Source: Bradyrhizobium sp. CCBAU 51765 (lineage in GTDB: Bacteria > Pseudomonadota > Alphaproteobacteria > Rhizobiales > Xanthobacteraceae). Taken from it: 64,000 nucleotides of DNA. The notes below the pieces were generated by a model. That model was not told the DNA's origin, ran no database searches, and saw nothing but the letters and a program-made list of their open reading frames with translations. Position numbers and translations under genes: made by a program. The stretch's first letter is position 1, and every line of letters begins with the position of its first letter. Location: positions 6,623,001 to 6,687,000 of the forward strand of contig NZ_CP030038.1 of the NCBI RefSeq assembly GCF_015291725.1, in the 5' to 3' direction. Shown one piece after another: positions 35,311 to 43,901 of the stretch.

Positions 35311-36201
35311 ATGATGAAGATCGACAAAGCCCCGGTGCCCCTGATCGTCCCCAACCCCGACGACCCGCGCCTGACCCAGAGTGTAACCGGGACCGACCAG
35401 ACCGGCGCCAAGGTCGAGATCAAGGTCCCGATGGAGCGGCCACTGACGCTCTACCTGAATGCCCAGGAGATCGTCACCATGATGACGATCGGCGACTATC
35501 CCGAATATCTGGCGCTCGGCTATCTGCTGAACCAGAACATGCTGAAATTCAACGACGTGGTCACCGAGGTCGAATACGACGACGACCTCCAGGTGGTCGT
35601 GGTGCGCACCGCACATCACACCAATTTCGAGGCCAAGCTGAAGAAGCGCACGCAGACCTCGGGCTGCGCGCAAGGAACCGCCTTCGGCGATCTGCTGGAG
35701 GCCGTCGAGAGCGTCGCGCTGCCGAAGGCCGAGCTGCGCACCTCCTGGCTCTACCAGATGACGCAGACCATCAACACCATGCCCTCGCTCTATCTCGAGG
35801 CCGGCGCGATCCACGGCTGTGTGCTGTGCAAGGCGGGAGAGCCACTCTGCTACACCGAGGACGTCGGCCGCCACAACGCCGTCGACAAGATCGCGGGCTG
35901 GATGTACCGCCACGGCGTCGAGCCTGGCGACAAGATCCTCTACACCACCGGGCGTCTCACCTCGGAGATGGTGATCAAGACCGTCCGCATGGGCATTCCG
36001 ATTCTGGTGTCGCGCTCCGGCTTCACCGCCTGGGGCGTCGATCTCGCAAGGCAGGTCGGGCTGACGCTGGTAGGACGCACCCGCGGAAAGCGCTTCATCG
36101 CGCTCGCAGGCGAGGAGCGCATCGTCTACGATCAGAATCTTGCTTATGTCGAGGAGGAATCGGCCAGGCACAAGCGCAAGGGTGAAGGTGGTGACGACTA
36201 G
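35311..36201 (+). CDS. fdhD: Formate dehydrogenase accessory sulfurtransferase FdhD
   Basis: 296 residues. FdhD moves sulfur from the cysteine desulfurase IscS to the Mo-bis-MGD of formate dehydrogenase and is needed for its activity. Seen: VPMERPLTLYLNAQEIVTMM near 44, PEYLALGYLLNQNM near 65, GCVLCKAGEPLCYTEDVGRH near 170 and NAVDKIAGWMYRHG, TTGRLTSEMVIKTVRMGIPI, VSRSGFTAWGVDLARQVGLT. The loop equivalent to the E. coli CxxC (C121, C124) reads SGCAQG, so the second Cys is absent. Start ATG 35311 or 35314. Overlaps mobA by about 20 bp. Divergent from mobB. Confidence 0.94.
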   Translation: MMKIDKAPVPLIVPNPDDPRLTQSVTGTDQTGAKVEIKVPMERPLTLYLNAQEIVTMMTIGDYPEYLALGYLLNQNMLKFNDVVTEVEYDDDLQVVVVRTAHHTNFEAKLKKRTQTSGCAQGTAFGDLLEAVESVALPKAELRTSWLYQMTQTINTMPSLYLEAGAIHGCVLCKAGEPLCYTEDVGRHNAVDKIAGWMYRHGVEPGDKILYTTGRLTSEMVIKTVRMGIPILVSRSGFTAWGVDLARQVGLTLVGRTRGKRFIALAGEERIVYDQNLAYVEEESARHKRKGEGGDD

Positions 36202-36838
36202 GATTCCGGCAACGAGCGTTCCATCGACTCTCGGCGTGCTGCTCGCCGGCGGCCTCGCACGGCGCATGGGCGGCGGCGACAAGCCGATGCGCACCATTGG
36301 CGGGCGTACCATCCTGGAGCGCGTGATCGCGCGCCTTTCGCCCCAGTGCAGCGGGCTGATCCTCAACGCGAACGGCGATCCCGCCCGCTTTGCTGCGTTC
36401 GGCCTGCACGTCGTCGCCGACGACGTGCCCGGCTTTCCCGGCCCTCTCGCCGGCATCCTTGCTGCGCTCGACTGGACCGCGACGAACCGGCCGGAGATCG
36501 AATGGGTGCTCAGCGCCGCCGGCGACTGCCCGTTCCTGCCGCGCGATCTCGTCGCACGGCTGCATGACGCACGCGCGCGCGAGAACGCGCAGCTTGCGGT
36601 CGCCGCGTCAGGCCGGCAGTCGCACCCGGTGATCGGCCTGTGGCGCGTCGCCTTGCGCAACGAGCTGCGCCACGCGCTGGTCGTCGAGGACCTCCGCAAG
36701 ATCGACCGCTGGACCGCGCGCTATCCGCTCGCAACAGTGACGTGGCCGGCGGAGCCGCTCGATCCGTTCTTCAATGCCAATACGGTCGAGGACATCTCCG
36801 AAGCCGAGCGCCTGGCGGCGCTGGATGAGGCATCCTAG
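36182..36838 (+). CDS. mobA: Molybdenum cofactor guanylyltransferase MobA
   Basis: About 218 residues. Attaches GMP to molybdopterin to give MGD. Nucleotide-binding motif LGVLLAGGLARRMGGGDKPM near residue 14 (LAGG-x-x-R-x-G-x-DK), VADDVPGFPGPLAGILAAL near 74, VLSAAGDCPFLPRDL near 105 with the metal-binding Asp, and FFNANTVEDISEAE at the end. No ATG lies near the family N-terminus, so translation begins at one of the GTG codons 36182, 36188 or 36191 within the end of fdhD; GCAAGG precedes the first. Translational coupling to fdhD is likely. Confidence 0.93.
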   Translation: MKVVTTRIPATSVPSTLGVLLAGGLARRMGGGDKPMRTIGGRTILERVIARLSPQCSGLILNANGDPARFAAFGLHVVADDVPGFPGPLAGILAALDWTATNRPEIEWVLSAAGDCPFLPRDLVARLHDARARENAQLAVAASGRQSHPVIGLWRVALRNELRHALVVEDLRKIDRWTARYPLATVTWPAEPLDPFFNANTVEDISEAERLAALDEAS

Positions 36839-36843
36839 CAACT

Positions 36844-37143
36844 TCAAGATTTCGGAAACTCGTTGAGCAGCTGCGACCAGATGATTACGAACGCGATCAG
36901 GCCGCAGAGGCCGACGACGATGGTGAACCGCGGCAAGCGGCCGATCGCGATCAGTAGCCAGGCCGGGACGAAGAACAGCATGAAGATCATGCCCAGCGGA
37001 AACACCGCGAGCCATTGAAAGCCGGTGCCGTCCCCGGGCGGGACATGAGCGATGAAGTAGAAGGTGTAGAGCCAGAACAGCGTGCCGGCCGCTGCGACGA
37101 GTGCAGCAATCTTGCGGAAATTTGCGGATGTTGACGCGGTCAT
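36844..37143 (-). CDS. Small membrane protein of unknown function
   Basis: 99 residues from the ATG at 37143. Three hydrophobic segments: IAALVAAAGTLFWLYTFYFI near residue 10, WLAVFPLGMIFMLFFVPAWL near 45 and FTIVVGLCGLIAFVIIW near 75. No motif recognised. It converges with mobA, which ends 5 bases away, and follows moeA-PBP in the same direction at a distance of 170 bp. Its link to the molybdenum genes is positional only. Confidence 0.7.
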   Translation of the reverse strand: MTASTSANFRKIAALVAAAGTLFWLYTFYFIAHVPPGDGTGFQWLAVFPLGMIFMLFFVPAWLLIAIGRLPRFTIVVGLCGLIAFVIIWSQLLNEFPKS

Positions 37144-37315
37144 GATCTGGCTCACGTCCCTTGGTCGCTGCGGCGGCCGTCTGAGTTCATGGCCCTTGAG
37201 CAAACCGCTCCGCTCAGGCCGCCAGCGGCACCACCAGCCCCGTCACCATAGACCCTGCTCGCGTCGGTCCTTTCCTCCAGCCAGATGTTGGCGCGCGAGG
37301 TCTCCTGCAAGGTTG

Positions 37316-39277
37316 CTATGCAGGCCGAAATCCGGCTCGCTCGAGTGCCGCGCGCGCCTCGTCCGAGCCGAGTGCGTCGAGAAAAACCCGCACGGCCGGC
37401 CGGTCTTTGCGCGCCGTCACCAGTGCGAAGTCATAATGCTCTTCCGCCAGCGGAATGAAGCCGAGGCCGACCGCATGGGCGACCGGCGCGATGGTCATAC
37501 CCCAGTCGGCGCGGTGCTGCGCCACGGCCGCCGCCACCGCATTGTGCGAACGCGGCTGGTTCCAGTAGCCTTCCGGACGCGCGCCGCCAAGCAGCCGGTC
37601 GATCAGGATGCGCGTACCGGCGCCCTGGTTGCGGTTGACCATGATGCAGGCGAGGTCGGCGAGCGCTGCGGCAACAGCGTCCTTTGCGCTCAGACCCTCG
37701 AAACGTTCGTCGCCCTTGCGGAAGACGATGCCCTGCATCCGCCGCCAGCCGGGGACGAGCTCGAGTCCTTCGACGAGATAGGGTGTGTTGTAGGTCTCGC
37801 TCCTGTCGTCGAACAGATGGATCGGCGCGAGATCGCATTCCCCGCGCCTGGCCGCCGCAAGCCCGCCGAGGCTGCCGATCGCGATTGAGCGCACCGTCAG
37901 GCCGGCATGCGCGAGCGGTGCGGTGACGAGATCGAGGCCGGTGCAATGGCTGCCGACGATGACGAGATCGGGCACGCGCACATGCGGCGTGAACAGCGTC
38001 ACGTCGGCTGCAGTCCCGGCCGGCATCTGGTCCGCCAGCGCATCGATGCGCAAGAAACCGTCCGCCTGCGCAAATGACGTGATCGCGCCGGACCCCTTGC
38101 CGGAGGGATAGGCGATCAGGCCGTCCCTGCCCTGGACCAGCGAGACCATGATGAATTCGGTGCGGCCGAGTTCGGAGGCGATGCGCACCGGCACGGTCGC
38201 ATTCACCTTGGCATCGGAGCGCGGCGGCAGACCGGCCATCTTGCGCAGCACCGGCATGATCATGTCGTGGAAGGTGAACATCGCCGAGGTCGGAAAGCCC
38301 GGCAGGATCACCACCGGCTTGCCGTCGCACACCGCAAGGCACAGCGGCTTGCCGGGCTTGAGCGCAACACCATGCGCGATGATGCCGGGTGCGCCGAGCC
38401 GGCCGATGATGCGATGGGAGAGATCGCCCGCGCCTTTCGACGTACCGCCCGACAGCACCAGCATGTCTGAGTCTGCAAGCGCGCGGCGCATGGCCGCTTC
38501 GAGCCTGGCTTCATCGTCGGGAATGGCGCCGAGGAAGACGGCCTCGCCACCATTCTCGTCGACCGCGGCCGCGACGATGGCGCCGTTGGTATCGTAGATT
38601 TCGGCAGGCGCGAGCGGCTGGCCGGGCTGCACCAATTCGTCGCCGGTGGAGATCACGGCAACCCGCGGCTTGCGCACGACACTCACCTCGGCAATGCCGC
38701 AGGCCCCCAGCATGCCGATCTCGCGCGAGCCGATGAGAGTGCCGGCGCGCAGCAGCGCCTCGCCGCGCGCGATGTCGGATCCGGCGTATGAGACGAATTG
38801 CCCCGGCGAGACGGCGCGACGGACGTCGATCGCATCGAGGCCCGCCGGCTGGGTGTGCTCGACCATGACCACGGCATCGGCGCCGCGCGGCAGCGGACCG
38901 CCGGTGGCAATCGGCGTCGCGGTGCCCGCCGCCACCTGCAGCGTCGGCGCGGTGCCGCAATGAATCGCCTCGCCATTCAGCGCGAGGCGCACGGGCGCGC
39001 CCTCACCGGCCGGCGCAAGGTCCGCGGCGCGCACGGCAAAGCCGTCGACATTGGACCGGTCGAACGGCGGCACGTCGATCGGCGCGGTGACGTCTTCGGC
39101 GAGTGCCGCACCGAGCGCGGCAGCGAGCTTGCGCGACTCGCTCGGAAGCGCGCGCGGGAACAAGGCCGCCTCGAAGCGCGCTAGGGCCTCCTCGCGCGAG
39201 AGGATATCGAGGAACTGCTCCTGCTCGAGCGCGCTGCGGTCCGGTGATTTCGGGATCATCGTCATGCCAGGACCCAT
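37316..39277 (-). CDS. MoeA fused to a periplasmic-binding-protein-like domain
   Basis: About 653 residues. Residues 1-420 are MoeA-like (PIDVPPFDRSNVDGFAVRAA near 80, ATGGPLPRGADAVVMVEHTQ near 140, VAVISTGDELVQPGQP near 217, LVLSGGTSKGAGDLSHRI, VILPGFPTSAMFTFHDMI). Residues 430-650 form a PBP_like (COG1910) ligand domain (VIVGSHCTGLDLVTAPLAHA, IHLFDDRSETYNTPYL, IMVNRNQGAGTRILIDRLL, DWGMTIAPVAHAVGLGFIPL). Such fusions may sense or hold molybdate/tungstate or a cofactor precursor; the ligand is unknown. I prefer the ATG at 39277, five bases after GGGAG, to 39265. It starts right after the stop codon of the next MoeA-like gene. Confidence 0.92.
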   Translation of the reverse strand: MGPGMTMIPKSPDRSALEQEQFLDILSREEALARFEAALFPRALPSESRKLAAALGAALAEDVTAPIDVPPFDRSNVDGFAVRAADLAPAGEGAPVRLALNGEAIHCGTAPTLQVAAGTATPIATGGPLPRGADAVVMVEHTQPAGLDAIDVRRAVSPGQFVSYAGSDIARGEALLRAGTLIGSREIGMLGACGIAEVSVVRKPRVAVISTGDELVQPGQPLAPAEIYDTNGAIVAAAVDENGGEAVFLGAIPDDEARLEAAMRRALADSDMLVLSGGTSKGAGDLSHRIIGRLGAPGIIAHGVALKPGKPLCLAVCDGKPVVILPGFPTSAMFTFHDMIMPVLRKMAGLPPRSDAKVNATVPVRIASELGRTEFIMVSLVQGRDGLIAYPSGKGSGAITSFAQADGFLRIDALADQMPAGTAADVTLFTPHVRVPDLVIVGSHCTGLDLVTAPLAHAGLTVRSIAIGSLGGLAAARRGECDLAPIHLFDDRSETYNTPYLVEGLELVPGWRRMQGIVFRKGDERFEGLSAKDAVAAALADLACIMVNRNQGAGTRILIDRLLGGARPEGYWNQPRSHNAVAAAVAQHRADWGMTIAPVAHAVGLGFIPLAEEHYDFALVTARKDRPAVRVFLDALGSDEARAALERAGFRPA

Positions 39278-39278
39278 A

Positions 39279-40385
39279 TCACTCCCGCAACAGATGGGCA
39301 TCGAACGCCGTACCTGCCGCAAATCCCTCGTGACCGGCGGGAATGAGCAGCCACGCGTCCGCACGGGCGATGGCCTGAAGCGGCCATTCGCCCACGGCAA
39401 GCGGCATCCAGGCGCGATGTTCCCCGGCCAGCAAAGCGATCTCGGCGATGCCGACGCCGGATGCGATTTTTCGCGCGAGCGGCAAGGTCACCCGTCGGCG
39501 CGGCCGACGTGCCGACAGACGATCGACCAGCGGCAGCACGAGTGCGAGCCAGGCCGCAAGTGCATGATCGGGCGAGCCGGGCAAGGCGACAACGGGAACC
39601 TGTCCGAGCCGACCGACGGCGGCAGTGCGTCCGGGCTGGAGCGCAAGGCCGTGCGCCGTCACTTCGCCGCGCCGGGCCAGGGCCGCGATGGCGGCGTCCT
39701 GGCGGCCAACGCCGCTGCCGCCGATCATCAGCAGAAGATCGCAGGAGGACGCATCGAGCACATCGGCAATCGATTCTTCGTCGCGTGCCCGCGCTTGACG
39801 CGTCTCGACGTCGAGTCCCGCCGCCCGCGCGAGCCCGGCGACCATATGCATCGTTGCCGTAGCGCCCGGAACATTGACAATGTGCAGCCGGGGCCGCCGC
39901 ACGCCGAGTGTCTCCAGACCCGCAACGCGCGCCATCAAGAGATCAGCCGCACCGACCGGATGGCCCTCGGCGCCGGCAGGCGTGCTGTCCGCGATGTCGC
40001 TGCCGGCACGCCGGACCCCCTGTCCGGGCACGCCCTCCGCCAGCACCTGCACGAGCGAGCCCGACACCTCCACGGCATCGGCATCGAGCACACAGTCGGA
40101 TCCTGCCGGCATCGCGTCGCCGGCCTCGACCCACACCGGCACGCCTGTCAAACGCAGCGGCGAATAAGAGGACGCGCCGACGAGATCGTTGGCGCAAAGC
40201 GCCCAGCCGTCCGCGGCGGCAATGTCGTGGGGCGGACGAGCCGCGAGCAGCGGCGTGCCCGCCGCGATGCAGCCGGCCGCTTCCGCCAGCGGCAGCTCGA
40301 CCGCTGCACGCGGCTCAAGCCCGTTCAGCAACGCGGCGAGGGCGGTGTCGAGCGGCGTCAGCGAGGGCGGCAGGCGCTGGGTCAT
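39279..40385 (-). CDS. MoeA-like molybdopterin-binding protein
   Basis: 368 residues from the ATG at 40385. MoeA/MogA-type fold but shortened and divergent: LPLAEAAGCIAAGTPLLAAR near 45, PPHDIAAADGWALCANDLVG near 62 (variant of the SAVDGYA motif), VSGSLVQVLAEGVPGQGVRR, the MogA-like LLLMIGGSGVGRQDAAIAAL near 230 and VALPGSPDHALAAWLALVLP near 280. Usual active-site acidic and Ser residues differ from the canonical MoeA at 33309, so it may be a binding or regulatory paralogue. Translationally linked to the MoeA-PBP gene, the two facing the same way with one base between. Confidence 0.85.
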   Translation of the reverse strand: MTQRLPPSLTPLDTALAALLNGLEPRAAVELPLAEAAGCIAAGTPLLAARPPHDIAAADGWALCANDLVGASSYSPLRLTGVPVWVEAGDAMPAGSDCVLDADAVEVSGSLVQVLAEGVPGQGVRRAGSDIADSTPAGAEGHPVGAADLLMARVAGLETLGVRRPRLHIVNVPGATATMHMVAGLARAAGLDVETRQARARDEESIADVLDASSCDLLLMIGGSGVGRQDAAIAALARRGEVTAHGLALQPGRTAAVGRLGQVPVVALPGSPDHALAAWLALVLPLVDRLSARRPRRRVTLPLARKIASGVGIAEIALLAGEHRAWMPLAVGEWPLQAIARADAWLLIPAGHEGFAAGTAFDAHLLRE

Positions 40386-40439
40386 GCGCCATGATGGACC
40401 ATGCATCGCCCGCTTTGGCAACCGCCGGCGATGCGGGCT

Positions 40440-41267
40440 TCAACCGCCCGACCTGTCGGAGTTGGGGAAGAACAGCTGCTGCCCGTCGACCTTGTAGCCG
40501 GCGATCGCCGTCTGCCCCTCCGGCGATGTCAGCCAGTCGATGAAGGTCTGCCCGAGGTCTTTCTTCACGTTCGGAAACTTCTCTGGGTTGACCAGCATCA
40601 CGCCGTACTGGTTGAGCAGGCGCCTGTCGCCTTCGACGACGATGTCGAGATCGCCGCGATCCTTGAAGGCGATCCAGCTGCCGCGGTCCGCCAGCACATA
40701 TGCATTCGCGGCGCGCGCTGCGTGGAGCGCCGAGGCCATGCCCTGCCCAGCCTCGCGATACCAGGCGCCCTTGGCGGCGGCGATGTCGATGCCGGCGACG
40801 ATCCAGAGCGCGAGTTCCGCGGCGTGGGTGCCTGACCGATCGCCGCGCGTCACGAACGGCGCGCCCTTGGCTTCGATCGCCTTCAGCGCCGTTGCGATGT
40901 CCTTGCCCTTTACGCCCGCGGGATCGCTCTTCGGCCCTATCAGCACATAATCGTTGTACATCACGTCGTAGCGCTTCACGCCAAATCCGTCGGCGATGAA
41001 CTTCTCCTCCTGAGGCCGCGCGTGCATCAGCACGACGTCGACCTCGCCCCGTCGTGCCCCGTCGAGCACTTCGTCGGCGCGCCGCGCGATCACGGTGACC
41101 TCGATGCCGGACTTGCCGCGGAAGATCGGCAGCAGATGATCGAGCAGGCCGGACTCCTGCGTCGCCGTGGTCGTGGCGAGGACGAGGCCGCGGTCCTCCG
41201 CGGATGACGCCGCAATGCCCGCGGCAAGGCCGCAGAGAAGCGCAAATACAACGGACAGGCGGCCCAT
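40440..41267 (-). CDS. TupA-like tungstate/molybdate-binding periplasmic protein
   Basis: 275 residues with a signal peptide (LSVVFALLCGLAAGIAASSA). The N-terminal ATTTATQESGLLDHLLPIF matches the TupA/PstS-like TTTS...SGLLD signature; then ADEVLDGARRGEVDVVLMHA, YNDYVLIGPKSDPAGVKG, FVTRGDRSGTHAAELALW and PEGQTAIAGYKVDGQQLFFP. TupA binds tungstate very tightly for the TupBC importer, but no tupB or tupC gene is in the window. In this cluster the ligand should be tungstate or molybdate. Divergent from the HTH-PBP regulator gene. Confidence 0.88.
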   Translation of the reverse strand: MGRLSVVFALLCGLAAGIAASSAEDRGLVLATTTATQESGLLDHLLPIFRGKSGIEVTVIARRADEVLDGARRGEVDVVLMHARPQEEKFIADGFGVKRYDVMYNDYVLIGPKSDPAGVKGKDIATALKAIEAKGAPFVTRGDRSGTHAAELALWIVAGIDIAAAKGAWYREAGQGMASALHAARAANAYVLADRGSWIAFKDRGDLDIVVEGDRRLLNQYGVMLVNPEKFPNVKKDLGQTFIDWLTSPEGQTAIAGYKVDGQQLFFPNSDRSGG

Positions 41268-41552
41268 GATCGGGGTTCCCTTGGCTATGACGAGATCATG
41301 ATGATGAGCGATTGCGCCGCACTCGTGACGCGTTTTCGCGCGGCCCGGCCGGGAAGTTTCGGCAATGCCGCCGAGCGCACCGCGCGAGCAATTGATTCAG
41401 GATCGTTCACCAAAGCAGAAAACGCGCGTGCGGGATGTATTGCAAAGCGGCGAGATGATCGGGCATGGTTCCCGCCGACAAAAAATCTGAAATGCAGAAT
41501 TCCACCTGCGTCGGGCGTCAAAAAGAAGCAATAATTTGCATAGGAATGCAGG

Positions 41553-42446
41553 ATGGAATTCCTGACGACCAGCGAAGCCGCCGAATATCTTCGGCTCGGC
41601 GAACGCAAGCTTTACGAACTTGTCACGACCGGCGCGATCCCCTGCACCAAAGTGACGGGGAAATGGCTCTTCCCGCGGCACGAGCTCGACCTCTGGGTCC
41701 TGTCGGGACTGGCACGTCCGGCCGGCATGTTGATCGCGGAGCCGCCGCCGGTCGTCGGCGGCAGCCAGGACGAACTGTTGGATTGGAGCCTGCGCGAATC
41801 CGGCTCTGGCCTGGGATCGATGAGCGAGGGCAGCGCGCGCGGGCTGGAGCGCCTGCAGCGCAACGAGGTGATGGCTGCGGCGGTGCACTTCCACGCCCCG
41901 ACCGCCTCGGACGATCTCGCCAGCGATGCCAGTATCGAAGCCCTGCGGGCGACGCCGGACCTGCATGATGTGGTGCTGGTCGCGTTCGTGCGCCGCGAAG
42001 AGGGTCTGGTGCTGCCGCACGGCAATCCCAAGCGGCTGCACGGCCTGACCGACGTGCTCGCAACCGGCGCCCGGATGGCGATGCGGCAACAGGGCACGGG
42101 CGCGCAGATGCTGCTCGACGTGCTCCTGAAGCGCGCGGGCGCCTCGACGCGCGATCTGCGCCGCATCGAAACCGCGGCCCTGACCGGGCCGGATCTCGCC
42201 GAACTGGTCCGCGCCGGCCAGGCCGATTGCGGCATCGCGACCCGCGCCGCGGCGCGCTCGGCCGGTCTCGATTTCGTGCCGCTGGTCTGGGAGAATCTCG
42301 ACCTCGCGATGCGGCAGCGCAGCTATTTCCGCCCGGCGATGCAGGCCATGCTCCGCTTCCTGAACGAGCGGCGACTGCGCCAGCGCGCCGAGGAACTGAC
42401 CGGCTACGATCCCTCGCCCGCAGGACAGATCCGCTTCGCAGCCTGA
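41553..42446 (+). CDS. HTH regulator with PBP-like ligand domain
   Basis: 297 residues. Residues 1-50 are an excisionase/MerR-like winged HTH (LTTSEAAEYLRLGERKLYEL, VTGKWLFPRHELDLWV). Residues 85-285 are a PBP_like (COG1910) domain related to the one on the MoeA fusion: VMAAAVHFHAPTASDDLASD, VVLVAFVRREEGLVLPHGNP, MRQQGTGAQMLLDVLLKRAG, ADCGIATRAAARSAGLDFVP. Divergent from the TupA-like gene across 285 bp, so it probably reports oxyanion or cofactor status to this locus. The ATG follows GCAGG. Confidence 0.9.
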   Translation: MEFLTTSEAAEYLRLGERKLYELVTTGAIPCTKVTGKWLFPRHELDLWVLSGLARPAGMLIAEPPPVVGGSQDELLDWSLRESGSGLGSMSEGSARGLERLQRNEVMAAAVHFHAPTASDDLASDASIEALRATPDLHDVVLVAFVRREEGLVLPHGNPKRLHGLTDVLATGARMAMRQQGTGAQMLLDVLLKRAGASTRDLRRIETAALTGPDLAELVRAGQADCGIATRAAARSAGLDFVPLVWENLDLAMRQRSYFRPAMQAMLRFLNERRLRQRAEELTGYDPSPAGQIRFAA

Positions 42447-42546
42447 CGTTGACGTCTGCCCCCGAATAGTTGCAAAAGAAACCAATTCAGCCGGGCCATA
42501 CCCGGATGCAACATCGGCCAACGAGCCGGCTCAGGGGAGGACAAGC

Positions 42547-43761
42547 GTGAATCCAACCAGATTTGGACTGCCGGTCGCGGCTGCCTTGGTGACGGCATTG
42601 CTGCCGGGCGCCGCAATGGCGCAGGTCTCCGACGGCGTCGTCAAGATCGGCGTGCTCACCGACATGAACGGTCCCGCCTCCGCGCCGACCGGCCAGGGCT
42701 CGGTGACCGCGGCGCAGATGGCGATCGACGATTTCGGCGGCACTGTGCTCGGCAAGCCGATCAGCGTCGTGATCGGCGACCACCAGCTCAAGGCCGATAT
42801 CGGCGCCTCGCTCGCGCGGCGCTGGTACGACGTCGAGCAGGTCGATCTGATCGTCGACGTGCCGGTCTCCGCGGTCGGGCTCGCGGTGCAGAACATCGCC
42901 AATGAGAAGAAGCGGCTGTTCATCACCCATTCCACCGGGACCGCGGATTTCCACGGCAAGTTCTGCTCGCCTTACGCGATCCAATGGGTGTTCGACACCC
43001 GCGCGCTCGCGGTCGGCACCGCGGACGCGGTGGTCAAGCGCGGCGGCGACAGCTGGTTCTTCATCACCGACGACTACGCCTTCGGCCACTCGCTGGAGCG
43101 CGATGCGTCCGCCGTCGTCACCGCCAATGGCGGCAAGGTGCTGGGCTCGGTGCGGCCGCCGCTGGCAACGCCCGACCTCTCCTCCTTCGTGCTGCAGGCC
43201 CAGGCCTCCAAGGCCAAGATCATCGGCATTGCCGCCGGTCCCCCCAACAACATGAACGAGATCAAGACCGGCGCCGAGTTCGGCGTGTTCAAGGGCGGCC
43301 AGCAGATGGCGGCGCTGCTGGCGCTGATCACCGACATCCACGGTCTCGGCCTGCAGGCGGCGCAGGGCCTGCTCCTGACCACCTCGTTCTACTGGGACAT
43401 GGACGACAAGACCCGCGAATGGTCGAAGCGCTACTTCGCCAAGATGAACAAGATGCCGTCGATGTGGCAGGCCGGCGTCTATTCCAGCGTGATGCACTAT
43501 CTCAACGCCATCAAGGAGACCGGCACCGACGATCCGCTCAAGGTCGCAGCCAAGATGCGCGAGAAGCCGATCGAGGACTTCTTCGCCCGCAACGGCAAAC
43601 TGCGCGAGGACAATCTGATGGTGCACGATCTCTGGCTGGTGCAGGTGAAGACGCCGGAGGAAAGCAAATATCCGTGGGACTATTACAAGATCCTCACGAC
43701 CATCTCCGGCGACAAGGCGTTCGGTCCGCCGGACCCGGCCTGTGCGATGGTGAAGAAGTGA
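42547..43761 (+). CDS. ABC transporter solute-binding protein, LivK/amide-type
   Basis: 404 residues, GTG start with a strong GGGGAGGA site. Signal peptide ends AAALVTALLPGAAMAQ. Periplasmic binding fold: VKIGVLTDMNGPASAPTGQG, DSWFFITDDYAFGHSLERDA, LTTSFYWDMDDKTREWSKRY, PEESKYPWDYYKIL. Paralogue of the protein encoded at 18188-19384, including the paired Cys near 142 and at the C-terminus (PACAMVKK). No permease or ATPase gene beside it. The substrate is unknown. Confidence 0.9.
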   Translation: MNPTRFGLPVAAALVTALLPGAAMAQVSDGVVKIGVLTDMNGPASAPTGQGSVTAAQMAIDDFGGTVLGKPISVVIGDHQLKADIGASLARRWYDVEQVDLIVDVPVSAVGLAVQNIANEKKRLFITHSTGTADFHGKFCSPYAIQWVFDTRALAVGTADAVVKRGGDSWFFITDDYAFGHSLERDASAVVTANGGKVLGSVRPPLATPDLSSFVLQAQASKAKIIGIAAGPPNNMNEIKTGAEFGVFKGGQQMAALLALITDIHGLGLQAAQGLLLTTSFYWDMDDKTREWSKRYFAKMNKMPSMWQAGVYSSVMHYLNAIKETGTDDPLKVAAKMREKPIEDFFARNGKLREDNLMVHDLWLVQVKTPEESKYPWDYYKILTTISGDKAFGPPDPACAMVKK

Positions 43762-43884
43762 CGATCGCTTAAAGCGATCGTCATCCCGGGGCGGTGCAAC
43801 GGGATCGCGCGAAGCGCGACCCAGGGCACCGAACCCGGGATCTCGAGATTCCGGGTTCGGTGCTGCGCACCGCCCCGGAATGAC
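43760..43884. repeat. Nested palindromes between convergent genes
   Basis: Three nested or adjacent dyads: GACGATCGCTT/AAGCGATCGTC (43760-43770 and 43772-43782), an 18-bp pair with one mismatch (43780-43797 and 43867-43884, GTCATCCCGGGGCGGTGC type), and inside it a perfect 13-bp pair GCACCGAACCCGG/CCGGGTTCGGTGC (43826-43838 and 43851-43863). REP-like element that can fold into a long hairpin and probably stops transcription from both sides. Confidence 0.8.
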
Positions 43885-43901
43885 GGCCGCTTGGGCGGCC
43901 G

